A stretch of DNA of 64,000 nt from G963667855 sp963667855 (GTDB lineage Bacteria > Planctomycetota > Phycisphaerae > UBA1845), in contig CAXXKI010000021.1 of assembly GCA_963667855.2 (NCBI GenBank), positions 1-64,000 on the forward strand. The letters run 5' to 3'. Positions within the stretch are counted from its first letter, which is position 1, and the number at the start of each line of letters is the position of its first letter. Below, in pieces: positions 1 to 8,327 of the stretch. A program made the position numbers and the translations under genes. The notes under the pieces were generated by a model, which did no database searches, was not told the origin of the DNA, and worked only from the letters and a program-made list of their open reading frames with translations.

Positions 1-111
1 GATTTTGCTTATTCAGATAAAGACATAGAGATGCTGGCTAAACAAATATCCCGTTTTGCTTTGGCTGCCTTAAAAAACTTATCAGACAACTCAGATTCGA
101 CGATTGACTAG
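1..111 (+). CDS. C-terminal tail of an unidentified protein (partial)
   Basis: An open frame enters from the left edge and ends at TAG 109-111, giving 36 residues that form a mostly helical tail (motif EMLAKQISRFALAALKNL). Its stop lies 16 bases before the RND adaptor start, so it is probably the previous gene of the same operon. Such operons often begin with a TetR-type regulator or an outer-membrane factor; a helical C-terminus would suit a TetR regulator, but too little is visible to assign it. Confidence 0.5.
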   Translation, partial: DFAYSDKDIEMLAKQISRFALAALKNLSDNSDSTID

Positions 112-127
112 CGAAGGAATTGAACAG

Positions 128-1276
128 ATGGAACCTAAAGAACAAAGCATGCATGAAAAAAACACCAGGAGAGGTTCAGGTATCCCGTTGGGGAAATACG
201 CGCCAGCGGCAATTATCGCCCTTGCGTTAATGGGCGTTTGCCTGGTAGCAATGATACCGGCAGACAAACCCGCCCTGCCCACTGTAGAGCAGCCGGCGGT
301 GAACGTAAACGTGAAGAATATCCAAACCACCGACGTGATGGCAGACACTTTTGTATTAACCGCGGTAGTGGAGCCGGAGCGGGTAGTCAAGGTTTCCGCA
401 GAAGTATCAGGGCGCATAGAGCGTTATGGTTGTATTCAAAACGGATCATCAGAAACGATTCCACTGGAAGAAGGTACCTATGTCTCCAAGGGAGACGCGA
501 TTCTTTTTTTGAACAGGGAACTCCTGCAAGCCCGTTTCGATCGGGCCCAGGCTCAGCTTGAATTCGATCAGACTGAATACAAAAGAATCGCCGCTCTATA
601 CAAAGAAGGCACGGCTTCCAAAACGGAATTCGACGACAAGAGAACCAAAAAAGACATAAGCATTGCAACCAGAAACGAAGCTGCGGAAGAACTTGAACGA
701 ACCACGGTAATAGCTCCGATCAGCGGAATTCTCAATACGTTGCCTATGGAGGTCGGCGAATACGCGTCCCCCGGTATGCAAGTGGCGGAAATAGTGGACA
801 TGACCAAAGCCAAGGTGGTGGTAAACGTGCCGGAAAAAGACGTTCACCATCTTAAAACCGGCGATAAGACGGAAGTGCTTGTACACAGCCCGCAGGAAAC
901 CACACTGATTGGCGAAATCACCTATATCAGCGAACTGTCGGACGAAAGCACGCGCACCACGCGAGTGGAGATAACCGTCGATAACGATAACCGGCAGTTA
1001 CGCAGCGGGCAGATCGTGCGAGCAAAACTTACCCGCCGATTGCTCAATAACGTGATAATGGTTCCACTCAGCGCGGTAATTCCTCTGGAAAACGGTAAGG
1101 CCGTCTACGTGGTCGACAAGGAACAGAAAGCCGAACGTAAACTCGTCGAACTTGGCTTTTTCAAGGGTCGAAGTGTACGAATCCTCAGCGGTCTGAACGA
1201 GGGTGACCGATTGATAATTGCCGGTCATCGTTATGTCGGCCCGGGACAACCTGTGACTGTCATAGAGGAGAACTAA
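128..1276 (+). CDS. RND efflux periplasmic adaptor (membrane fusion protein)
   Basis: 382-residue HlyD/AcrA-type adaptor that should link an inner-membrane RND pump to an outer-membrane channel. After a basic N-terminus there is one hydrophobic anchor (about residues 22-40, AAIIALALMGVCLVAMI). A biotinyl-lipoyl half-motif (EEGTYVSKGDAILFLN), a helical hairpin (RAQAQLEFDQTEYKRIAALYKEG), the second lipoyl half (ERTTVIAPISGILNTL) and the beta-barrel and membrane-proximal parts follow. The ATG at 128 is preferred over one at 104 because GAAGGA at 113-118 sits 9 bases before it and the 104 start overlaps the upstream gene. The pump gene follows 4 bases after the stop. Substrate unknown. Confidence 0.9.
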   Translation: MEPKEQSMHEKNTRRGSGIPLGKYAPAAIIALALMGVCLVAMIPADKPALPTVEQPAVNVNVKNIQTTDVMADTFVLTAVVEPERVVKVSAEVSGRIERYGCIQNGSSETIPLEEGTYVSKGDAILFLNRELLQARFDRAQAQLEFDQTEYKRIAALYKEGTASKTEFDDKRTKKDISIATRNEAAEELERTTVIAPISGILNTLPMEVGEYASPGMQVAEIVDMTKAKVVVNVPEKDVHHLKTGDKTEVLVHSPQETTLIGEITYISELSDESTRTTRVEITVDNDNRQLRSGQIVRAKLTRRLLNNVIMVPLSAVIPLENGKAVYVVDKEQKAERKLVELGFFKGRSVRILSGLNEGDRLIIAGHRYVGPGQPVTVIEEN

Positions 1277-1280
1277 TACC

Positions 1281-4200
1281 GTGATCCTCTCTGATGCTTC
1301 CATCAACAACAGAACCACTGTAGCTGTACTGACCTTTGTCATCATACTCTTCGGAGCTTACAGCTACATAGCTCTTCCCCGGGAGAATGAACCGGATGTA
1401 CCCATTCCCTTCATTGTAGTAAGTACTCCATATGAAGGGGTTTCCCCGGAGGATATTGAAAGTTCGGTAACAATCAAGATGGAGAAGGAGTTGGCTGGTC
1501 TCAAGGGCCTGGACGAAATGACCTCCTCCAGTGTCGAAGGCGTGTCCATTATCCAGCTCAAGTTTTTCCCGGAAGTGAGTACTGACGATGCGATGCAGTA
1601 CGTACGGGACAAGGTTGATCTGGCGAAAGCTGAAATACCCAACGATACGGAAGAACCGGTTATTACCGAAATAAGTTTCTCCGATTTTCCGATCATGATA
1701 ATCAACGTATCGGGGCAGATATCTCCGGTACGGCTTAAGGCTATCGCGGATGATCTGGAAGAGGCGATTGAATCCGTACCGGGCGTACTCAACTGTGATG
1801 TGCTGGGAGCTCTGGAGCGGGAAATACGGCTGGAGATAGACCAGGACAAGGTGGCCGCCTATGGGCTGACTATCCCGGAGATTCTCAGTTTAATTCCATC
1901 GGAAAACGTAAACATATCGGCCGGTGGCCTGGAGATGGCGGACACCAAGCTGAATGTCCGCGTTCCGGCAGAGTTCGTCGAACCGGAGGATGTTAACGAA
2001 CTTCTGATAGCCGTGCGCGACGGCAGATCGATCTACCTTACCGACGTTGCCCAGGTAAGTGACACGTTCAAGGACCGGTCGGAATTCGCCCGCCTGGACG
2101 GTGCGGACACGATAACCGTAACCGTACAGAAGCGAGCCGGGGAAAACATAATCTATATTTCCGACGCGGTGAAAGCGATCCTGGCCGAAGCACAAAAAAG
2201 AGTCCCCGCCACGGTCAGTTTCGACCTGGTAATGGACAAGTCGGAAGACACCCGAATGATGGTCAGCGATCTGGAGAACAACATGATCTCCGGGTTCATT
2301 CTGGTAGCGGCGGTGCTGCTCGTATTCCTGGGCTGGCGTTCGGCGCTTATTGTGGGATTCGCAATTCCCATGAGCATGCTCATGGCCGTCACCATTTTGT
2401 ATGCCATGGGATACACGTTGAACATGGTGGTATTGTTCAGCCTTATCATGGCATTGGGCATGCTGGTGGATAACGCAATAGTAATTGTGGAAAACATCTA
2501 CCGGCATTACGCATTGAGCGGTAACCGGATAGAGGCGGCGAAAACGGGAACGGCGGAAGTGGCCTGGCCTGTCATCGCCTCCACAGCCACAACTCTGGCG
2601 GCATTTGCCCCCCTGCTTTTCTGGACGGAGATTCTAGGCGAGTTCATGAAGTACCTGCCGATCACGCTGATAATCACGCTTTCCTGCTCACTTTTTGTGG
2701 GCTTGGTGATAAACCCGACATTGAGTTCCGTGTTCGTCCGCGTACAGGCCAAGCATCAGGACACGAGCAAAGAAAGTTGGTTTATTTCAATATACCGGGC
2801 CTTCCTGACCCTGGCACTGAAGTACCGGTTTACTACGCAGACGGTCGTCCTGTTACTGTTAGTGGGATTGGGAATATTTTATGGCAAGATGGGGCACGGC
2901 GTGGAATTCCTGCCGGATCTCGACCCCAAGCGGGCGGTTATCGACATCAGGTGCCCCCAGGGAACGAGTATCGACGAAACTGATCGGTTAGCCAAGGTGA
3001 TAGAAGACAGATTGCCCCCCTACGCGGAAGATCTGGAACACGTAGTGGCAGCGGTAGGATCGGCCGGCGGCGGCGATCCCATGAGCGGCAGCAGTGGCGG
3101 CGGTGGACATTTGGGGAATATCACATTGACTTTCCAGAAATACGCCGTGCGCAAGCGCCCTTCGGCCGAAGCGATTGCGAAAATACGCAATGACCTGGCA
3201 GATATCGCAGGCGCGGAGATAAAGGTGGAAAAGGAGCAGGAAGGTCCACCAACAGGAGCCGCGGTCACCATACGACTCGCCGGTGAGGATTTCAAAGTAC
3301 TGGAAGATATAAGCGAACAAGCGAAAAACGCGATAAGTAATGTTCCCGGACTGGTAAACCTGCGAAGCGATCACGAAGCAGCTCGTCCCGAACTCGCTTT
3401 CATAGTAGACAGGCGGCGGGCAATGCTCCTGGGCGTGAATACGGCCACCGTGGGTAATTTCCTCAAGACTTCCGTATTCGGAAGCGAAGTGGGTAAATAT
3501 AGGCAGTACAACGACGAATACGACATTACCGTCCGATTGCCGCTTTCCCAACGAGAAAACGTGGACGACCTGCTACGCCTGAGAGTACCTAACGCGGTCG
3601 GAAACGCGGTCCCACTGAGTTCTCTGGGCGAATTCACGTATGCCGGCGGTTACGGTACCATCAGGCGAGTGGATCAGAAAAGAGTCATCACCCTGACCGG
3701 AGACGCCGAGGGAAGGTTGAGTACGGAAGTTCTGGCGGACGTTCAGGGAGTTTTAGCCGATTTGGAAATACCTGCCGATTACACGCTTACTTACGCGGGA
3801 GAAAAGGAAGAGCAGGATAAGGCGCAGAGACTTTCTCTCCAAGGCCTTTGTGGTGGCATTGGTATTAATTGTGCTGATCCTGGTCGCCCAGTTCAACGCC
3901 ATAACCGTACCATTGATAATCATCAGCACGGTAATTCTATCCATGATCGGCGTTCTGGCGGGCCTGCTTATATGCAATATGCCGTTCGGAATAATCATGA
4001 CCGGCATCGGAGTAATCAGCCTGGCAGGCTGGTCGTGGTCAATAACGCTATTGTGCTGATCGACTATACGAGAATCCTGCAGGAACGAGGCATGGACCTG
4101 ATCTCCGCGGCTATCGAAGCGGGAGTCACCAGGCTCCGCCCGGTGCTGCTGACGGCAACCACCACGATCCTGGGCCTGATTCCCATGGCGATAGGAGTAA

Positions 4201-4379
4201 GCTACGATTTCCACGTAATGGAGTGGGCGACAAGGAGTGAAACCGGCCAATGGTGGCGAAGCATGGCCATCGCCCTGATTTTCGGGTTGGCATTTGCCAC
4301 GGTTCTGACCCTGGTGGTTTTGCCCACCCTTTATGTAAGCGTTACGCGGATAGCCAACAAATTCGCGTTGAAAGACTAA
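1281..4379 (+). CDS. RND efflux pump permease (AcrB-like) with a compensated double frameshift
   Basis: Inner-membrane RND transporter partnered with the adaptor 4 bases upstream; the start is GTG at 1281. The frame stays open for 1032 residues, with the expected N-terminal helix, porter domains, central helices (FSLIMALGMLVDNAIVIVEN) and C-terminal helices. Between about 3828 and 4031 the open frame gives hydrophilic non-RND sequence, whereas the +1 frame (3850-4059) gives a perfect RND stretch (VALVLIVLILVAQFNAITV, then MTGIGVISLAG). The normal frame resumes at VVVNNAIVLIDY. One extra base near 3828 and two near 4030 would explain this. About 67 residues, including two membrane helices, would be mistranslated, so the pump is inactive if the shifts are real. 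No outer-membrane factor is in the window. Confidence 0.85.
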   Translation: MILSDASINNRTTVAVLTFVIILFGAYSYIALPRENEPDVPIPFIVVSTPYEGVSPEDIESSVTIKMEKELAGLKGLDEMTSSSVEGVSIIQLKFFPEVSTDDAMQYVRDKVDLAKAEIPNDTEEPVITEISFSDFPIMIINVSGQISPVRLKAIADDLEEAIESVPGVLNCDVLGALEREIRLEIDQDKVAAYGLTIPEILSLIPSENVNISAGGLEMADTKLNVRVPAEFVEPEDVNELLIAVRDGRSIYLTDVAQVSDTFKDRSEFARLDGADTITVTVQKRAGENIIYISDAVKAILAEAQKRVPATVSFDLVMDKSEDTRMMVSDLENNMISGFILVAAVLLVFLGWRSALIVGFAIPMSMLMAVTILYAMGYTLNMVVLFSLIMALGMLVDNAIVIVENIYRHYALSGNRIEAAKTGTAEVAWPVIASTATTLAAFAPLLFWTEILGEFMKYLPITLIITLSCSLFVGLVINPTLSSVFVRVQAKHQDTSKESWFISIYRAFLTLALKYRFTTQTVVLLLLVGLGIFYGKMGHGVEFLPDLDPKRAVIDIRCPQGTSIDETDRLAKVIEDRLPPYAEDLEHVVAAVGSAGGGDPMSGSSGGGGHLGNITLTFQKYAVRKRPSAEAIAKIRNDLADIAGAEIKVEKEQEGPPTGAAVTIRLAGEDFKVLEDISEQAKNAISNVPGLVNLRSDHEAARPELAFIVDRRRAMLLGVNTATVGNFLKTSVFGSEVGKYRQYNDEYDITVRLPLSQRENVDDLLRLRVPNAVGNAVPLSSLGEFTYAGGYGTIRRVDQKRVITLTGDAEGRLSTEVLADVQGVLADLEIPADYTLTYAGEKEEQDKAQRLSLQGLCGGIGINCADPGRPVQRHNRTIDNHQHGNSIHDRRSGGPAYMQYAVRNNHDRHRSNQPGRLVVVNNAIVLIDYTRILQERGMDLISAAIEAGVTRLRPVLLTATTTILGLIPMAIGVSYDFHVMEWATRSETGQWWRSMAIALIFGLAFATVLTLVVLPTLYVSVTRIANKFALKD

Positions 4380-4384
4380 TGGCA

Positions 4385-4430
4385 CCTGCCGGCGGCTTGC
4401 CCTGACCCTCCTCGGCCGCCGGCAGGTTTT
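4385..4430 (+). terminator. Rho-independent terminator of the RND operon (first)
   Basis: A perfect 12-bp inverted repeat, CCTGCCGGCGGC at 4385-4396 and GCCGCCGGCAGG at 4415-4426, is followed by TTTT. It lies 6 bases after the pump stop codon. Confidence 0.75.
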
Positions 4431-4442
4431 GGGATAAATAAA

Positions 4443-4476
4443 AGCAGGCTGAACCAAACGGTTCGGCCTGCTTTTT
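4443..4476 (+). terminator. Second, tandem rho-independent terminator
   Basis: The arms 4443-4455 and 4460-4472 pair over 13 bp with one T-G wobble around an AAAC loop and are followed by a T run. An A-rich stretch before the stem means it could also work on the other strand, for transcripts leaving the PEP-CTERM gene. Confidence 0.8.
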
Positions 4477-4480
4477 AAAA

Positions 4481-4838
4481 GTTCATCCAACTAAAACGTA
4501 CGTTGTTTCAAAGCTAACCGTGCATTGGTAACGTATTTTAGTTTATCCGCCGAAGGCTGACCGAAGACGGACCAGAGGCGGATCGTTGAAAAACACTACA
4601 GAGTCGAGAATGGTGAAACCGAGCCCGGCCGCTCCAGGCGGACGGCCGGCATATGGTAGCCGCTGGTGAAATTCGCCGAAGGCGGATGTAACCGGCGGAA
4701 AAGATTCGTCTCCTCAAAACTAAGCCCCGCAGCCTTTGGTCCGCCCCGGGCGGACCAAAGGCTGCGGGCCGATATAAACATCCGCACGCCGATCACCTTA
4801 CAAATATACGCAATATCGTATTTTTACGTACAAATATG
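4481..4838 (+). repeat. Dispersed four-stem-loop intergenic element, copy 1
   Basis: This 358-base block is closely similar to 22212-22597 in the same orientation, and its centre resembles 40181-40310. It can fold into four ordered stem-loops. H0 pairs 4545-4551 with 4577-4583. H1 pairs 4625-4631 with 4643-4649. H2 has an outer stem 4660-4667/4691-4698 and an inner stem 4671-4677/4681-4687. H3 is a perfect 20-bp stem, 4726-4745/4749-4768, with loop CCG. Arm bases differ between copies while pairing is kept. It carries no convincing gene and starts just after the RND terminators. Strand was assigned arbitrarily. Confidence 0.85.
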
Positions 4839-4879
4839 CCACCCTTCCATGTCGGTTTTCCGTATTATGGATGATTCCA

Positions 4880-5629
4880 CTACCCGCAAGTACGTTTCAT
4901 GCTTAGTACCAGACCGCAGGCGAGCATTGCGATCAGGGCGGAAGGTTCGGGAACGGAAACCCAGTCTACCATCCGCTGCATATAGCGATCCGAGCCGGGG
5001 GAATAAGCTCCTATGGCGGTTAACCCGGTTTCGAAAACAACCCTGCCTGAGCCGTACTCGCCTGCAGCCAGAGCGACGTAATCATGATTGGAGGTCTGAA
5101 CGGCCAACACATCCAGTGCAGATGAAATGTCATTGGCTAAAACCAGATCCATATTCTGGCAGATATCATCGGCAGTCAATCCTGCAGTAAGCGGGTGAGC
5201 AGCTCCGAGCGGGGTTAATTCAACGTTTCTTTGCGGATCGGGACCGGAATGAGAACCTTCATACCCATCAGACCAGACCGACACCTCCAACCCGGGAGGC
5301 ATGATTTCCACCGAGCCGACCTGGTTCGGCTGTTCCACAATAAGGCCATTCCCCTGGTAAACCCAATCAGCAATAAGGTTTTTCCGGTCAACCAGTCCCC
5401 AAGCCGCCCCGTAGTGGACAAACAGGGTATCGACAGAAGCCAGCGAACCGGCGGTTACATCTCCCGCGTCATCCCAATGAACCGCGTTATATCCCAGGCC
5501 GTTCAACCTGTCTGCCGCGTTACCCGCGTGCGCCCCACCATATACAGCTATAAGACCAGCACTTGCCTGAGAAGCAAAAACGGCCCCAAACAACACTACG
5601 ATCACACTTGAAACCAGCCGATGATTCAT
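4880..5629 (-). CDS. PEP-CTERM sorted secreted protein
   Basis: About 249 residues with a signal peptide (SSVIVVLFGAVFASQASA) and a C-terminal sorting signal: VPEPSALIAML, a hydrophobic helix and a basic end (MKRTCG). This is the pattern handled by exosortase systems, though no exosortase is in the window. The body begins LIAVYGGAHAGNAADRLNGL and alternates short beta strands and glycines, like the N-terminus of a class I glutamine amidotransferase fold, but no catalytic Cys-His-Glu set is evident. The ATG at 5629 is preferred over one at 5656 because a purine-rich GGGAGAGAG precedes it and the signal peptide then starts at once. Function unknown; surface or matrix exposure is inferred. Confidence 0.8.
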   Translation of the reverse strand: MNHRLVSSVIVVLFGAVFASQASAGLIAVYGGAHAGNAADRLNGLGYNAVHWDDAGDVTAGSLASVDTLFVHYGAAWGLVDRKNLIADWVYQGNGLIVEQPNQVGSVEIMPPGLEVSVWSDGYEGSHSGPDPQRNVELTPLGAAHPLTAGLTADDICQNMDLVLANDISSALDVLAVQTSNHDYVALAAGEYGSGRVVFETGLTAIGAYSPGSDRYMQRMVDWVSVPEPSALIAMLACGLVLSMKRTCG

Positions 5630-6534
5630 CTCTCTCTCCCGGAAAAGGCAAACCACTGCGATAATTGAACAGAACTGAGTCCTTGAAAAACTTTCACCCC
5701 GCGCGTTTGAACAATCGCAGGATTAAGCACAGACTCTCAAACTATCATGTCAGGTTTTCGGTAATATCAGGCGAGGTCTCTCTCTACTCGCACATTCTCT
5801 CCCAAAACTTACCCCAATATTGACGAAAGCACATAGCGAATTCAAGGGTTAATTACGATTCGCCGGAAGAAATAAAGGGAATAATACTCCCACAGTTTGA
5901 AGTCCCCCACATGGCAAGTCAGTATCGCACAGCCAAGAATGGGTAAAGTCATCCCAAAGTTTCTTAGCGCTGCTTCAGGTGTTGAGAACGGGTGTTCAGC
6001 GGGTAAGGAACTGACAAGTCAGCACCACTAAAGCACCCATTATGAAACCGAAACACGAATCCATCATTAACCGTTCGAAGTTGACAAACCAATAACAGAG
6101 CCTATCCGCGAAACCAACCGCCCACAACAGAACATAACCACATGCAAACACTTAAGTTACAGCTATCAGCAGCAAGGTAATCAACCCCGTTCCGACAAGA
6201 AGCCCGAAAACCGGAATGATTCTGATGTGTACAATCGAAGCAAGAACACCTGGCCTGCTCGGATCGTGTTGAAATGGGCACAAAAAAAAGTCACCCACCC
6301 CCCACCTACAGCCCATCGTCATCTGGAATTAGTACTATCATTGCTTAGAAGCAAGCAATCTTATTGTCGGGCAATACACATACGATAGTAATGTGTGAAG
6401 CCAGAAGTATCGGGAATGCACTTTACGGGGAATCGTAGCTTGCTTTACCCGCGGTATATCGCTTGACTTGAGTGGTTCAACGGTCACAATCGCATGGTGC
6501 TTTTGGAGTAACCGGACAGCTAAGGAGGACAAAG
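5630..6534. other. Gene-free interval between the PEP-CTERM gene and the redox locus
   Basis: About 900 bases with no supported gene. It must contain the divergent promoters of the PEP-CTERM gene and of the regulator at 6535, but no -24/-12 sigma-54 site or convincing -35/-10 pair could be picked by eye. Confidence 0.5.
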
Positions 6535-7530
6535 GTGTCTAAACGAGTATTAATCATCGATGATGAACCGGAAATTCGTAGAAATCTCACCTTCGGCCTG
6601 GCCCAGGAAGGTTTCACCTGCACCGCATGCCCGGACGGGATTTCAGCGATTCATGAATTACACAACTCAAGAGAAAAGGGGGAGGGTTACGATTACCTCA
6701 TCACCGATATTTTCATGCCCGATATCGACGGCTTGAAGATCCTCAAAGTGATGAAAAGCGAATTTCCCGAACTTCCGATTCTGGTTATTACCGGATTCGG
6801 TAACGAAGATCTGGAGCAAACCGCCCTTTCTGAGCTGAACACAGGTTTCCTGGACAAACCGTTTGAAATTTCAGAACTGGTGGAAGCTTTGAACAAGCTG
6901 ACACCATCGGGAACAACGGCCGACCACAAGACAAAAAGCGAAGCGGAAAAAGGCGGGGACATCAAAGAGTCGCTCAGCACCTACATCACTCTCCGCGTAA
7001 CCGATCCGTCGTGTGACATCGAGGCGTATCGCACACTGTACAACATGCCGGGGGTGGCTTCCTGCGACGCGGTTCACGGCGACGTGGATATCATTCTGCT
7101 GGTACAAGCTTCAAGCCAGGAGGAGCTGAACAAAGTATGCGACCAGGTGAAAGCGGTACAAGGTGTGGAGCCGGTTTCGCTGTCCGCGGTTGAAAGACCC
7201 AAGCTGGACCGCGACGTGGCCGAATTCATCGGCATATATGAAAAAGCGGTGAAAGAGGGTGCCCAGAACAAACTGCCCAAGATAAGGGGGACCAAGAGCT
7301 ACGTAATCGTCGACATAGACAAAAACGCCATCCAGCAGGTATTCACCACCCTGTTCTTTTTGGATGAGATTTTCTTCTGCGATGTTGTTGATGACGGAAG
7401 CAAACTGATTGGAATCATTTCCGAAAGCGGCGCTTTTGGAAAAACTCCTAGAATCATAGAGAAGCTGTCCTTGATAGACGGAGTATTGAGAGTCAAAGAC
7501 GCGAAAATTATCAATCTGATCGATGCCTAG
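6535..7530 (+). CDS. Response regulator: receiver domain plus Lrp/AsnC-type ligand-binding domains
   Basis: 331 residues. Residues 1-120 are a receiver domain: acidic pair D9/D10 in LIIDDEP, phospho-acceptor D58 in LITDIFMPD, and K108 in FLDKPFE. Residues about 140-220 resemble the effector-binding RAM domain of Lrp/AsnC proteins (MPGVASCDAVHGDVDIILLV, then VQGVEPVSLS). Residues about 245-331 look like a diverged second copy. No helix-turn-helix is evident, so it may act by protein contact or ligand sensing. The GTG at 6535 is set by AAGGAGG at 6522-6528. It lies 109 bases upstream of the NuoE-like gene on the same strand, so a regulatory role for that module is inferred. Confidence 0.75.
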   Translation: MSKRVLIIDDEPEIRRNLTFGLAQEGFTCTACPDGISAIHELHNSREKGEGYDYLITDIFMPDIDGLKILKVMKSEFPELPILVITGFGNEDLEQTALSELNTGFLDKPFEISELVEALNKLTPSGTTADHKTKSEAEKGGDIKESLSTYITLRVTDPSCDIEAYRTLYNMPGVASCDAVHGDVDIILLVQASSQEELNKVCDQVKAVQGVEPVSLSAVERPKLDRDVAEFIGIYEKAVKEGAQNKLPKIRGTKSYVIVDIDKNAIQQVFTTLFFLDEIFFCDVVDDGSKLIGIISESGAFGKTPRIIEKLSLIDGVLRVKDAKIINLIDA

Positions 7531-7639
7531 TAGTACCTGGTTGAATATACGAAGTAAGCGGCCAGGCCGAGATCCGTGGCGATGGATCACGGAGGTGGTC
7601 GGGCTTTGAATTAGGACTATTCGTACGGAAAGAAAATCA

Positions 7640-8140
7640 ATGGAAACAAAGGAAGCCGATTTCACCTACCGTCTCTGGCGTTATGACGGCGCCCAGGGAG
7701 AGTTGATCCCCCTCCTGCAATCGGCACAAGAGCATTTCGGTTACATCCCCAGGCGGGCGATCAAGTACATCTCCGGGGTAACCAACACACCGGAGTCTAC
7801 GATTTACGGGGTTATAACGTTCTACAGCCAGTTCAGACTGCAACCAATGGGTAAATACCAAATCCGGTTATGTGCAGGCACCGCCTGCCACGTGGCCGGC
7901 GCTCCCACCCTGCTGGACACCCTGCGGGACGAACTGGGCGTGGAGGAAGACGGTACGACTGAAGACGGGCTGTTCACGCTGTTTACGGTCGCGTGCCTCG
8001 GTTGCTGCTCGTTGGCTCCTGCAATAATGATCAATAATGATACATTTGGGCGAGTAACACCGGCCGAGGCGAGAAAAATCATTCGCAAAATCCGCCGTGA
8101 AGAGAACAAGAAAACTCCAGTAGAGGGCAAAGTCGCGTAG
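7640..8140 (+). CDS. NuoE/HydC-type [2Fe-2S] subunit of an NAD(P)H-linked redox complex
   Basis: 166-residue thioredoxin-like ferredoxin of the NuoE family. The four cluster ligands are in CAGTACHVAGA (C-x4-C) and CLGCCSLAP (C-x3-C). The N-terminal helical part (LIPLLQSAQEHFGYIPRRAI, then YGVITFYSQF) is the usual family fold. In related complexes this subunit docks on the NuoF-type flavoprotein and carries a [2Fe-2S] cluster near FMN. GGAAAG lies before the ATG. The NuoF-type gene follows after 187 bases that hold no other gene, only a small hairpin (8293-8309). Confidence 0.9.
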   Translation: METKEADFTYRLWRYDGAQGELIPLLQSAQEHFGYIPRRAIKYISGVTNTPESTIYGVITFYSQFRLQPMGKYQIRLCAGTACHVAGAPTLLDTLRDELGVEEDGTTEDGLFTLFTVACLGCCSLAPAIMINNDTFGRVTPAEARKIIRKIRREENKKTPVEGKVA

Positions 8141-8327
8141 CTGTTGGATGATTATTCGCCTGGGCAGGCAATGTCAACGTAATCGCCCGACCAGCGGGGA
8201 TAACCAGTCAAACCAACGGTACGGCACTAAAATCAACGTAGAATGGTGATTTGCTTTTTACTTTTATAGAAACGCGAAGGTAACCGGCAGAAGGTCAAAA
8301 CAGACCTTTGATCAAACGGAGAAACCA

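Noticed and set aside
4596..4796. Minus-strand 66-codon frame in repeat copy 1, similar to one in copy 2
   Set aside because: The similarity comes from the palindromic repeat; no ribosome site, no domain and stems explain the conservation better than protein selection.
4666..5190. Plus-strand 174-codon frame across repeat copy 1 and the PEP-CTERM gene
   Set aside because: It is antisense to a convincing secreted protein and has no recognisable content.
8276..8310. A further copy of the structured repeat (GTAACCGGCAGAAGG followed by a small hairpin)
   Set aside because: Only about 15 bases resemble the core and none of the flanking stems is present, so chance is likely.
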